From NCBI RefSeq assembly GCF_014529535.1, contig NW_023503409.1, positions 4,278,390 to 4,342,389 of the forward strand: DNA of 64,000 nt. The letters run 5' to 3'. A model generated the notes under the pieces. It made no database searches, was not told the origin of the DNA, and was given only the letters and a program-made list of their open reading frames with translations. The translations under genes and the position numbers were made by a program. Source of the DNA: Bradysia coprophila (Eukaryota; Arthropoda; Insecta; Diptera; Sciaridae). Below are positions 10,700 to 22,035 of this stretch, in pieces; position 1 is the first letter of the stretch; every line of letters starts with the position of its first letter.

Positions 10700-11525
10700 A
10701 ATCGTCCACTCTATTCCTTCCCAACGTTCCAAGAATACATGCTGCATTTCCTATTTGAATAGCAATTGAAATTCTTTGCAATAAGTAATCTGTTGAACGC
10801 TTTTCCCCTGATGCTTTTTTCATCAAAGATCCTAATTTCGTGACAAATTTCTTTGTTTCTGGGCCCATGCAACCTAAATATTCAAAAGCAAGCGGGGTGA
10901 ATAAATAATTTTCTATAATGATTATGCTTTAATCTCTCCGCTTTCTCTGCAACTGAGCGTGCTTTTTTAGAAGTTTCACCAATGTATGAAGGAGCCAACG
11001 TATCACACACTGTCACATCCCATAAATAGTACATTACTATGCAAGGGAAGTAAAGTGATATCTCGTATCCAGATGAGAAAAAGTATCCGAGGGCGGCAGC
11101 CCGAGGTACTTTTACTCATCGTGATACGAGATATCACTTTATTTTCCGTGTGTAGTACGACGTTTTACTATGCGAGTGATGTAAAGGTTATTGCCTATAC
11201 ATGTAATAGCCTTATTACATGCACCAGCATAGTAAAGAGATTTACCATGACTCCACGGAATTAGAGTCATACCATCAGGTCTTTTACCGTCATCTCTAGA
11301 AATTCCTGGTGGCTGTAACAAAGTTGTAAAATCTGCAGCAGAAAAAGCATGAGAAAACTCTCTGTTTACAGAATCATGTCGCGGCGTTATCCCTGTCTTA
11401 AACTTGCATGATAATCCATGCAAACCGTCCTTTTTAACTAACTCACCACAGACACACCTATACTCCTCGCATAATTGGGATCCTAAACGCAGATCAACAG
11501 CAATTCTCGCAGCATTGTTATCTCA
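10700..11525 (-). pseudogene. C-terminal remnant of a non-LTR-type reverse transcriptase polyprotein
   Basis: Read on the minus strand, the blocks are AVDLRLGSQLCEEYRCVCGE, LHGLSCKFKTG..PRH, LLQPPGISRDDGKRPDG and PWSHGKSL. After an interruption come WDVTVCDTLAPSY, EYLGCMGPETKKF and RISIAIQIGNAACILGTL. These are in the order of the region downstream of the polymerase domain in many invertebrate reverse-transcriptase polyproteins (a Cys/His cluster, then a conserved basic tail); I recognise this pattern from family knowledge. It is broken by at least one frameshift near 10885, by missing upstream polymerase domains, and by an insertion at about 11027-11237. It is dead. The precise LINE clade is not determinable here. 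Confidence 0.65.
11027..11237. mobile_element. About 210-bp palindromic MITE inside the RT pseudogene
   Basis: Between the codons for GKSL and WDV of the RT remnant lies extra DNA that begins and ends near TACTATGC/GCATAGTA. Its left half is palindromic: AAGTGATATCTCGTAT pairs with ATACGAGATATCACTT around a GC-rich centre (GAGGGCGGCAGCCCGAGG). Coding on either side resumes where the family would continue, so the insert is bounded by homology within a few bases. It has no coding capacity. Confidence 0.6.
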
Positions 11526-11626
11526 TAACAAACCTAGCTGACTCGACTTTTTGTCTTTTAAGTTTTTAAGCATGAAAATCAAGAAAACACAAATCGTGTA
11601 TTGTTTGGTTGAAAGAAATTTTGTAT

Positions 11627-11968
11627 CTAATTTATCTCTGAAATAGGCTTTCCAGGTTTTACAGATGTACTAGTATTCTTGAAAACATCCAGATAGCGTG
11701 GCTTAACATGAGAGAATTGTCCAGACTGAGCCGACTTCGACTTGGGTAGTCTCGGAAATCTAAACTTGTTTGACAACCTTTTTTTGCTGGCTGTGCTTTT
11801 CTTTGAATTCTTCGCAACATTACTGGTGCCTTTGGCGGTCAATAAATCGTTTTCACCTAAGGCTGCTTTCAGCACATTTTCTGTCCCATCAGACAGACCT
11901 TCTGAATATTTTTCCTGCGCCAATGACTTTCTCGGCATTCTCGGCAAAGATTGTAAAATGTCTTCCAT
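11627..11968 (-). CDS. Hypothetical basic protein, 113 residues
   Basis: A single open frame starting MEDILQSLPRMPRKSLAQEK and ending KPISEIN. It is lysine- and serine-rich with a basic middle (SKKSTASKKRLSNKFRFPRL). I recognise no domain. It lies immediately upstream, on the same strand, of the RT pseudogene, so it may be a piece of that or another transposon rather than a host gene. The overlapping plus-strand frames look like shadows. Low confidence that it is expressed. Confidence 0.3.
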   Translation of the reverse strand: MEDILQSLPRMPRKSLAQEKYSEGLSDGTENVLKAALGENDLLTAKGTSNVAKNSKKSTASKKRLSNKFRFPRLPKSKSAQSGQFSHVKPRYLDVFKNTSTSVKPGKPISEIN

Positions 11969-12510
11969 AGTGGAGGAATTTGCTCATTTGCAGTTTGCAC
12001 AAAAGCAAGTTAATTTTGATCGAAATTTCGATAGAGAAAATACGGTTTTGGATTTAGAGTTGACTGTATATTACTTCGCCTTCTTTATAATTTCACCAGA
12101 TATGGTTGAGCAAGTAGTTTTTTGAATCGCACTTATTCCATAAATATTTTTCATTTTTCTTCTAACTGCGAGAAAATCTAAATTATTATTTTCTCAACTT
12201 GTCCACTAAAAAGACCGGCTACGAGCACTAAAAGAGAAAATCGAGTTACACACATGATTGCCTGAAAGAGATAAAACCAGAGACTCGTAACTAAAATAAA
12301 AGGGGCTCGTAACCGACCTTTTTAATCTAGTTGTTTAGCTGCAGTAAACAATTATTTTCTACAGAATAAATTTTGCTTTCAGTCAATGTGGATCGAAATG
12401 ATGTCGAACTAAAAGGAAGACTTTACGAAGAAAAATTTTCACTTGAAAACTCTTTACGGAGAAAAGTGAATTATTCCCCAAAGAAACAAAACAAACATTG
12501 AAGGCTGTTA

Positions 12511-13275
12511 ATGTCCAAAAATTTGGCAAAAATGTCGAAAAAAATTCTAGCAGTTCTATCGGCAGGCTCTGAAGAGATGGAATTTACCATAACCGTTGAT
12601 ATATTACGCAGAGCCGGTGTAAGTTGTGCCGGTATTTAACCCGTTTTGATAAGACCCGTTGACCTTCACACTGGTCATTCATTTATTAGATTGAAATTGA
12701 TTTGGTTTCTTTCCAAAAATATTAATGTAGGTGAACGTGACCGTGGGAGGACTGGAAGGATCCGATCCAGTAACTTGTTCGAGGCAAGTTGTCATTGTAC
12801 CGGACAAAGCTTTGTCGGATGTGTCGACGGTAATATTGAATTTGATTAAATGTTGACATGACATACAGCAACGATTCGTTTACAGGAATCTTTCGATGGA
12901 ATATTCCTTCCTGGTGGTCTAGTCGGAGCAAAGAATATGTGCGAATCGAAGCCTCTTGGTGAACTTTTGAAGAAACTTGAAAGTGAAGGCAAAGTTATTG
13001 CAGCGATCTGTGCAGCTCCAACAGCTCTACTAGCTCACTCTATTGGTTTGGGAAAATCGATCACATCTTATCCATCTACTAAGGATCAATTAGCTGGGAG
13101 CTATAAATATGTCGATGATCAAGTGATTGTACAAGATGGACAGTTGTTGACTAGTCGTGGTCCGGGTACTGCTATGGTGTTCGGATTGAAATTGGCCGAA
13201 ATTCTGGTTGGCATGGAAAAATCTCAAGAAGTTGCCAAAGGCATGCTACTGAATGGTGAATACAAATTGAATTAA
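12511..13275 (+). CDS. DJ-1: DJ-1/PARK7 family protein
   Basis: Three exons, 12511-12618, 12731-12829 and 12886-13275, all joined in phase 0, give 198 residues; starting at the internal ATG 12532 would give 191, nearer the usual ~189. The DJ-1 hallmarks are all present: the N-terminal SKKILAVLSAGSEEME with the conserved Glu, the GIFLPGG turn, and the nucleophile-elbow cysteine in AAICAAP (Cys111, or Cys104 from the second Met), the equivalent of human Cys106. The C-terminus TSRGPGTAMVFGLKLAE is typical. The family acts in oxidative-stress defence, with redox sensing and proposed glyoxalase/deglycase activity, in cytosol and mitochondria. The two candidate starts are both in frame with no splice between them. 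Confidence 0.93.
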
Positions 13276-13367
13276 ACGTTGGATTGGATTGTAAAGCGGA
13301 TCTTTGATTTTATTGTTAAACAAATATTGGTTCTAAATATTACTTAAACGTGGCACTACGTTCCGGT

Positions 13368-13373
13368 AATAAA
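13368..13373 (+). terminator. Polyadenylation signal of DJ-1
   Basis: AATAAA lies about 90 bp after the stop, only ~50 bp short of the convergent sugar-transporter stop at 13424, so the two 3' UTRs probably overlap. Confidence 0.65.
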
Positions 13374-13423
13374 ATTCTTATTTACGAAACTAAGTGATTA
13401 CTTAATGCAAACACAACAAAGTT

Positions 13424-15364
13424 CTACCTATTTAACGGTCTAGATTTGAAACCATCAGCTACTAGCGGAGCAACAACACTCGAATCGTGGTTTCTAGTTT
13501 CCGGTAGATAGAATTTGATCAGCACTGCTAAACAAAAACAAATCACTGCAAATGGTAAAAATACGAAAGCTCCCCAAGCCTCTTGTAGACTAGGGAACGC
13601 CATAGCAACAATAAAATTGCAAGCCCACAAAGACATACTACCAAGGGACATGGCTGCCGGACGTGAAGAACTCTCGAATAACTCTTTAGTAGAAACTTAT
13701 CAATTTTCAATTTTAAAAATGTTGTCGTCAACAAACCTGTTCCTATAAAGTATGGAATTGGCCCCAGTCCCAACTGTAAAGTGACAATGAAACCAAACAC
13801 AGAAACAATGGATGCATATGCCAGCCAGGAAGCTAAATCCTGAAAATAATTTGGTCGACTAATTTGACTCTTACATTACGCACTTAATCGTACAATCAGC
13901 GATGTGACAATAACAAGCATTGTACCGGTGGCAAAAATGGAGAACAGAAGTAACGGCCTACGGTTTATTGCCGCCATTAAATACGGCGTGAACGATGCCA
14001 CTAAAAAATTGATAACTCCAGTTCCCAGATTTGCCCATTTTGCGTTCGTTGAACTGAGACCGCTTCTTTCGAACATTGAAACGGAATAAAAGAAAACGGC
14101 ATTGAGTCCAGATAATTGTTGACCACCCAGGAGTGCACACACCAAAATAAGTGGGAGCTGGAATTTTCGGTCGCGTATCACCGACAGCAATGATCTTGTT
14201 TCGGAATGAACGATAGCCTCATTTTCCATAGATTGAAGTTCCTCATTTATTAATTCTAATTGTGATCCTCGAAGTTGGATGAGTTCTAAAACGAATGTCT
14301 TAAGGACACGAACTATCGAAAGTTATAAAAATTTACTACTAACGATTCTTTGCAGCCTCGTGGTCCTTAACGACAATATAAAGATATTTTGGACTTTCCG
14401 GGAACCAATAATACGGTAACATGAATACAAAAACTATCACAGCGTATACGCTAAGAGCTACATGCCATAAATCCACTGAACCAAACACTTCTTCTAAGCT
14501 ACCTGAAAGACAGACACATTAATAAATGGGAGAGTTTTATAACACTTTTGTATTCGCACCTATTTGTCCAATTGCAACTCCACCAATGAGACCCATTGGT
14601 GATAGTACAGCCAAAGTACCACGCAATTGTAGCGGTGATAATTCAGCCATATACATTGGCAAAGTACTTGTAGTTAAGCCAGCAGCTAGACCAACTATTA
14701 ATCGACCGAAAATCAACATCACAACCGAATTTGCCATTCGGCAAAAGAAAAACAAAATCGCACTGACAATAAATAGGAATGTACATGCTAGTAATGACCG
14801 TTTTCTATAGAAAAATAGGTTTATAGTGTTCAAACAGTTTCATTTAGCTTTTCAAAGCTCTTACCTTCCAAAATGATCCGCTAGCCACGCTCCACCCAAC
14901 GAGCCAACGGCACCACCAACCAAAAATACTGATACTATACCCGACCACAGTAAATTAAGATCCGAGGCGGATAATTGAACATCGTATGAGTCGCGGAATG
15001 ATTCAACACACCAATCTTGTATGATCTGGATAGGTGAAAAGAGGCATAAAATTTCACTTTACTGCGTGAATATCTGAAGGAATACAGTAGCTGGGGCATT
15101 TATGACACCGATATTGTATCCAACAGGAACTGCAGCACCAATTGTAGTGGCAATGCTGACCAAGACCAAATATTTACCCCATTTTACTCGCTATATCAGA
15201 ATATAGTCGGAAAGATTTACTTCATCAAAAAAAACAATTTCTTATTTGAAGCTTAAATTACTGAGTTTCTCTATAAAATTGAATATCAACAAATCTACTT
15301 ACGACAATTGGTGTGATAAACAGAAAGGAAAAGTACTAACCTCGCTGTTTGAATTTTTGGTCAT
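13424..15364 (-). CDS. SLC2 class I facilitative glucose transporter, paralogue A
   Basis: Eight exons: 15364-15341, 15190-15086, 15025-14865, 14804-14560, 14502-14344, 14285-13894, 13839-13737 and 13683-13424, giving 482 residues. This is a major facilitator with 12 expected membrane helices. GLUT signatures seen: PVGYNIGVINAP in helix 1, the GRKR loop after helix 2, PESPKYL after helix 6, GGQQLSGLNAVFFYS in helix 7 (QLS is typical of class I glucose carriers), GPIPYFIGTELF in helix 10 and PETRN at the end. The first exon encodes only MTKNSNSE. It lies head-to-tail with paralogue B and shares every splice phase. It is likely a plasma-membrane hexose carrier; trehalose or other sugars are not excluded. 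Confidence 0.92.
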
Positions 15365-16510
15365 GGTAAATTTGATAGACCCAATAATAATAGAGACACA
15401 ACCACTAATGACTCGAAAACTAGATTAGGTAGCTAAACGGCAATATACTCTGAAATCATACATTCATACCTACAGTCAACTAAACTAAGATAACATTCTC
15501 TTAATGATATTTCTACTAAAACAAGATATGCGGCGGTGTATGTATAGGAATCTCACTGTGATTTCTTTCGGTACTTTGATTCGTTCAGGTATCATTTTGC
15601 TGGTCCTCTTGATGAATTACTTACCGAAGTAAGAAGTATAATAAGTAATCTAACCGGTTACAGCCAAATGCTGATAATTTACGATTGTGAATCTTCTAAC
15701 TGTATCTATACGACTTGGAATGGTTGAAGAGTGCATATTCCATATTTTTGCTGAAAGGTAAGTGCAATGCATCATAATCGTGAGGACGACATAAAACATG
15801 AGAAACATTTCTGTGCTAGTCGAAAACGATAACTGACTTGGGGAAGCATGTCATCAAAACTAAGACCAAAAGCAATTCAAGGAACAGTCAGTAAGCTGTG
15901 TGATAATTTACAGAACAATTTGATTGAAACTCTAGAGAAAAATCACAATTTCTTTCAGAGTTATTTTTGTTGATTATACAGGGAACGTCGGTGAAATTTA
16001 GACTCAAATTTCGTTCAGCTGTTTTTCAGTTGGTCTTCATAATTATCTGTGAATACGGGAGGAGTAGTTACACACATTTGGTAGTGGCACTTAAAGATGT
16101 ATACTTAGTTCTGATTGAATGAGTAGCAAGTTGAAGGAAAGTCAAGTCTAAATTTCGCTGACGTCCTCAGTACAATAATATTAAAATTTCATGGCATTTT
16201 TGGTACGACGTAACACCGTTCACATAACGAACTAAATTTAAACTTGGATCAGCAAATAGTTGAAAGATTCAAGAAGATATTGACCTCGAAAGCTATTTTT
16301 GCGGATTTATTCACAAAATTTACGGTCGAGCAACTCCGTATTTACTCTATTTTTAGAAAAAAGTTTACGAAAACAAAGCTTTTATTTAACAATATTGCAA
16401 TTTGAATACAACTGAAATTCGAAAAAAAATTCTTATCGAAAAGAGAACACTTTCTAGTAATAATTAAATTTGATCGTAGTAAATTACTTATTTATGTCTA
16501 ATGTGAAAAA
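15365..16510. other. Spacer between the two sugar-transporter genes
   Basis: It contains a foldback element at 15985-16164 (listed separately). The other ~950 bp must hold the 5' control region of paralogue A and the 3' UTR of paralogue B, but no motif is clear. Confidence 0.45.
15985..16164. repeat. MITE, ACGTCAGTGAAATT family, copy 1
   Basis: The left end ACGTCGGTGAAATTTAGACT and the reverse complement of the right end, ACGTCAGCGAAATTTAGACT, form an inverted repeat of about 20 bp. The internal block TTTTTCAGTTGGTC is shared with 28117-28341. It is non-coding. Confidence 0.65.
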
Positions 16511-19500
16511 CTATCTAATTAGTGGCCGAGACCGAAAGCCCTCAGACACTAAGGGAGCAATATCACTTGAATCACGACCTCTGGTTTCGGGCAAATAAAA
16601 TTTGAGCAATGCCGACAACGCGAAACAAACTACGGCAAACGGTATGAATACAAATGCATTCCATGCTTCTTGTAAACTGGGGAATGACATGCCAACAATA
16701 AAATTACATGTCCACGACGACAGACTGCCGAGTGCCATTGCTGCTGGACGTGGTGCACTTTCAAATAGCTCTAAAAACATGTCAATATACCAAAGGAGTT
16801 CAGATTACGAATAAATTATTAGCGAACCTGTTCCGATGAAGTACGGAATCGGACCCAATCCCATTTGATAAGCAATGATATAACCAAATACCGCAACAAT
16901 GCATGCGTACGGTAGCCATGTTGCTAACTCCTGCAACCGGGAAACATTCAAATTCAGCATTCGTTTAAAACTGTCGGCACCTTACTTACAATCAGGGAGA
17001 CGATGACTGTTAAAATCGCAAGCATCACACCGCTCACAAGACAGGAATAGAATGCCAAAGGTCGACGGTTTACTTTTGCCATTAAATACGGGCTGAAACC
17101 AGCTATGAACAAGTTAATGCAACCAGCTCCGAGATTTGCCCATTTTGCGTTTGTCGAATTTAGGCCAGATCGTTCGAATATCGAGACGGAATAGTAGAAA
17201 ACAGCGTTAATTCCTGATAATTGTTGTCCTCCTTGCAGCGCACAAACCAAAATTACGGGAAGTAGTAGCTTAGGATCACGTAACACTGACAGCAAAGACC
17301 TTTTCTCGGATTGAAAAACTGACTCATTTTCCATAGACTGAAGTTCTTCGTTAATCAATGCAATCTGTGATCCTCGAAGTTGTTGAAGCTCTGAAAGGAA
17401 TCGACGATGATATACAATTTTGCAAAATATGAACATTAGACTGACGTCTTTTAGCAGCCTCGCAATCCTTGACGATAATGAAGAGATATTTGGGACTTTC
17501 TGGGAACCAATAATATGGCAGCATACATGCAACAACCAACACAGCATAAACACTAAGCGCAACGTGCCAAAGATCTGGTGTACCAAACACTTCTTGTAGG
17601 CTACCTGTAGAACAGTGCTATTCAAACGATCAAAATGAAATGTTGCCAGTACAAACCTATTTGTCCGACAACAACGCCACCAGTTACACCCATGGAACAC
17701 AATACGCCCAACGTGCCGCGTAATTGTAACGGTGATAATTCAGCCATGTACATTGGTAAGGTACTTGTAGTTAAACCAGACGCTAGACCAACTATCAATC
17801 GTGCAATAATGAGCATTATGACTGAATTTGCCATACGACAAAAGAAAAATAGAATGGCACTGACTACGAATAATAAGGCACATGTTAGTAGTGATCGTTT
17901 CCTGAAAATATTTTTTTTGTTTAAAATATTTCTTAGCTTTGCTTTAGAGTTAATCGATGTTTTTCAATTCATTTGTTAGTTAAATCAAGCGAAATTACTT
18001 ATAAAGTGAAATTGCGCATGACACCGCTATAAATCTAGTTGTTGTTAAATATAGATAGAACTTAGGTACAGAATACAGCAGCAACAACAGTTACAATCTT
18101 AATGAATTAATGTACACACCTCAGAAAACATTATCAGCTGAACGAAAGGGAAATAAGTCACGAAAGTTATATGAAAATTTATGAATAACGCCCGTCACCA
18201 CATTATGTCCAGTTAAGAGGAAACAATTCGATCAATCCGATAGCACTCTAACAGTTACACAGACGATTCTGTCAAATTGTGCTGTTCTTCTTGTTGGCGA
18301 ATTACGGACATTTGTAGAGAAAAAAATTCCTCAGCTATCAGTTACCTTCCCAGCCGATCAGCTATATAGGCTCCACCCAAGGATCCAACAGCTCCTCCAA
18401 CCAGAAATACTGATACTATAGCTGACCATAGTATATTTAGGTTTGCTGGAGTTAGATGTACACCAAACGAATCGAAAAATGATTCAACGCACCACTCTTG
18501 AATGTACTGAATAAAAAGGACCAGATTTCAGAACCAGATAATAACAAACCAGTTAATTACAAAATTACCGTGGCTGGCGCATTTATTACACCAATGTTAT
18601 AGCCAACAGGAACGGCTGCACCGAATGTTGTGGCAATGCTGACGATAATGAGATGTTTACCCCATTTGGCACGCTAAAATAAGTGTAAGCAAAATATTTG
18701 AGAGTTTGTTGCCGGTTTTTTCATGTTTTTGCGAGGGGGAAACTACGCGAGTAAACTGTGACCCACGTACTTCCATTGGTGCATCTATTGGTGTACTATT
18801 TACTCCTATTGGCGTATTATGTCCTTCTATTGGTTACCAATAGCAAATAGCACCTGTCCCAGTATTCGCTCGCATGGGTTCCCCCTCGTGTTCTTGTCAT
18901 AGCAAGTAAATTGTAAGTAAAATCTCGAGTATAATTTCGCATACGTTTTGGTTGTTTAGAGATTCAAGCAGTTATTAAGACAGAATTCTATAAGAAAAAT
19001 GTTTGAAAACGTGTTCAGCAGTGCTAATCCAATATATCTAATGCTCAATTTGTTTTAAATGGGAACAATATTTGCCTTTCGGAATGGAAACTACTGCCGC
19101 CTTCGTCACAGATAAAATCCAAATTTTAAAGAAAGATCAAGAGTTCAACTAACCTCTAAGACCATTTTGTTGGCCATTATAAGTGAAACTACTTAGAGCC
19201 ACAAAATAATATCATTCGGACTACCTCGGTATCTCTTACAAAACGAGATAATAATTTAGCAAAGCGGAATAATCTTTGAATTCAAATCGTTACTTCAAGC
19301 AATGTAATAAAGGAAGATAACAGTTTATTGCTACTCGATTTTCAATAATCGTCAATTGAATTCAGTATTATTTAATAACGTTGTCGCATTCACACGTCAC
19401 TGAATATTCGTTACAATTTCTCTTATATACCGAACTTTGATCTATTTGTACTACGGAGGCAAATTTCAGTTAGGCTGGTCAGTATGAAATAGTTGTTAAC

Positions 19501-20840
19501 ACGACATAATTACGGCTTTAAAGAAAACTACTAACAAATCAAAATCAAGTGCGAAAGTGTAACGGAATGCGTGAATTTTATATTTTATTTCAACCATTCG
19601 AAAGAGAAACAAAGACCAGCCATTAAAATAATGTTAGTGAAAACAAGAGAGTGAAGTTGAGTACTATCGTAAAGCGATAACCTTCTTGTAACCGGTCGAA
19701 CTGCCGAATCGTTCATTAAAATTAAGTTAAACGGAACTACAACGAGAATCTGAAGCTCTGAATCTGATAATAATAGGATGGTTGGTACAGTGACATTTGT
19801 ATAAAGTTCCTTGTTCTAATGGCTCTTTATCTAATAAGAATGATGAATGAAAGTCAACGAAACTTCAAAATGTGGAATTATTACAGTGATAAGGCGGATG
19901 AACATTATAACTCAAGAGCCATGGTATTTACCCATCACTGCAATAATATTGTGCACTGTGCAGGTCATTGACCTTTAGTTTCAAATTTTTGTATTAGAAC
20001 AAGAAAAAAAGACAAAAATATTGTCGTCACATATACGTTGCAGTGTTTACGGTCTTAAAAAGTAGATCAGTAGATCATTCTTTGAGAGATTACCATTTTA
20101 TTATTGATCTGCCTGATATTCAATCGATCACATTGATTACAGCTTTAAAATTAAGTTACCTAATAGATCCGAAATCTCTGAGAGTAATTAAGATTTTAGC
20201 GTTCAGTAATGTCTATCCTCTCAGGACATATTTTAAAAAGTACACACTGTGTAGTGTGTATCGTTTCTGAACTGGTTCTACGAAAAAAAATAATCGTTTA
20301 CTTTACCAGTGGATGTGCGAGTTTCTTTTTCTTTTCTCACAAATCCGGTTGATGTATAAATTTATGGTTCAGAACCGTGTCTAGGTCAGAAATGTCACGA
20401 TACCATCAAATCAATGTTATGCATTTCTTATTCAAAAATTAACGAAAAAATTATGTTTTTAACATTTACGACCATCATCATTTATGATTGCGGTGTAAAC
20501 ACACTCAACATTGTATGAATAATGCAAGTCAATTTCTATTTAATTTGTTAAATTGAGAAATGTTAGCTCATCGTCTGTGATAATAAACATCATTAGTTTA
20601 TATACACACGCGATAGCAGCACGTTTGTTTTGAAAATGAAAACAAAATTGCGCATATTTATGTGCACAAAGAAAGATTTTGTAAGAATGAAGCGACATTC
20701 GTCATTCAGTGATTTTGTAAAAAAATAATTTTATGCGATAAGTAAACAGCATACAATGTAGAAAATGAACCTACCTCTTCTCCATTGTGTGAGGGTGATC
20801 CCTCATAGAGAACATCAAGTTCTCGCTTATCATAATCCAT
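16511..20840 (-). CDS. SLC2 class I facilitative glucose transporter, paralogue B, with alternative first exons
   Basis: Body exons 18673-18569, 18506-18346, 17901-17657, 17604-17446, 17390-16990, 16930-16828 and 16770-16511 match paralogue A in phase and, except for one 9-nt difference (401 against 392), in length. Two first exons both end in phase 0. A distal one, 20840-20775, encodes 22 residues starting MDYDKRELDVLYEG. A proximal one, 19177-19154, encodes MANKMVLE and resembles the 8-residue first exon of A. The products are 499 or 485 residues. GLUT motifs are clean: GGQQLSGINAVFYYS, GPIPYFIGTELFESAPRPAA, ADRLGRKR, PETRG. Two promoters would allow tissue-specific forms; that is inference. 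Confidence 0.9.
18674..20774 (-). other. Long 5' introns of sugar-transporter paralogue B
   Basis: About 2.1 kb holding the proximal alternative first exon (19154-19177) and a small inverted-repeat element (18732-18888). Elsewhere AT-rich DNA with no coding blocks; the proximal promoter should lie just upstream (plus-strand side) of 19177, but no core motif stands out. Confidence 0.5.
18732..18888. repeat. MITE-like inverted repeat in a transporter intron
   Basis: Ends read CGAGGGGGAA...GCGAG and the reverse complement of the right end is CGAGGGGGAACCCATGCGAG. The interior carries several CTATTGG/CCAATAG motifs, themselves palindromically arranged. About 157 bp, non-coding. Confidence 0.6.
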
Positions 20841-21334
20841 GATAGTCCGGCTCGAATAATAACGTTGATTATTTTCACAACGAAAACGAGCACCTTGAGG
20901 CCAAATAACTACTTTTAGAATTAGGTTTAGTCACTGTTAACTAATTTTATTTACTAAAGAATTGCCTTTAGCAAATCAATCATAAGTAATCACTTCATCA
21001 CTTCATGTTTTATTAAATAGATTTTCGATTGTTTGAAACAAGTGTAACGACAATTTATTTTGATTTTACAAACACTTGAACGATTAACTTGAGGCAGTTT
21101 ACAGTTTCAATATTAAACGCTAACTAGAACACTAAATAAATACGAACGACCGGCTTAAGTTACTAAATTTTAAAGACTAGACGAGAATTAGTGCAATTTC
21201 AATGCCGCATGTGAATGTTTGTATGCATTTGACAGTTTTGACATCTAAACATAAAAGATACATGACGATGCAAAGACGTATTAAATTGTAAGCAGTGTTG
21301 TTGAGGGCAGAAGGAAAATAAATTGTAAATTTAA

Positions 21335-21516
21335 TAGGTTTCTTCCATCGTACAGTAAAAACGAATTTTGACAGGCCGAAAACAACCGACCGTCATCCAT
21401 AGAAGCAAACATAACCGCAACTTAAACAAATTTGTTCGTTAAAACTTCAAAGTGAGGTTGTGTTGGCTTCTCTGTGGATGACGATTGACATTTTGAACGG
21501 CCTTGGAAGAGACCTA
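21335..21516. repeat. Dispersed MITE-like repeat, copy 2 (complete)
   Basis: The left end TAGGTTTCTTCCA and the reverse complement of the right end, TAGGTCTCTTCCA, are 13-bp terminal inverted repeats. The interior matches 1044-1186. About 182 bp, non-coding. Confidence 0.65.
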
Positions 21517-21729
21517 TTTTAGTAATATATTTACTGCGTGTACGTCCATATCATCGATTGACAATATTTCATACGTATTAACTCTTACAATGTAAACATA
21601 GACACTTGGTTTGTCAATCTGGTTATTGTTCAAAATCGCGCTGTACGTGCACTTCCGGAATTTGAATGTTGAGTGAATCAATGAATATACAAACCAGGTA
21701 TGGTCTGTCCATACAAGCCGGAGGAAATA

Positions 21730-21969
21730 GCGATCAAGGCTGTAAACTTTGGGGAGGTCACGCAGACCGCCATTTTATTAGATACGCGGGAACACACAAC
21801 GTCTGATGATTTTACATACAAAAAAAAAATCACCACATCATCACGGCGATGACAATCATCACAGTAGGTGAATTATTGTATGAAATCCGACATGCTATCG
21901 TCAAGTGTGGTGTGTAACCCGCGTATCTGTATCTGCGTGACCTCCTCAAAGTTTACAGCCTTGATAGCG
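21730..21969. repeat. MITE, GATCAAGGCTGTA family, copy a
   Basis: Terminal inverted repeats GATCAAGGCTGTAAACTTTG and its right-hand complement (CAAAGTTTACAGCCTTGATA) bound about 240 bp. The interior has a second inverted pair (TACGCGGGAACACAC against GTGTGTAACCCGCGTA) and repeated CATCATCAC motifs. Confidence 0.75.
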
Positions 21970-21975
21970 ATATCA

Positions 21976-22035
21976 CATAAACAAACTCACCTTTCAATGA
22001 AAACCATTGAAAGGTGAGTTTGTCTATATGAAATC
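21976..22035. repeat. Perfect short hairpin between MITE copies
   Basis: ACAAACTCACCTTTCAATG pairs perfectly with CATTGAAAGGTGAGTTTGT across a 4-5 base loop, inside a wider imperfect pairing of GCGATATCA with TGAAATCGC. It joins copies a and b of the MITE family. Confidence 0.65.

Larger units (their letters stand above)
10496..12510. other. Transposon-rich spacer between d4 and DJ-1
   Basis: It contains a reverse-transcriptase-type pseudogene (about 10700-11520), a small palindromic insertion in it and an orphan ORF at 11627-11968. The stretch 11969-12510, upstream of DJ-1, has nothing recognisable apart from the DJ-1 5' region. Confidence 0.5.
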
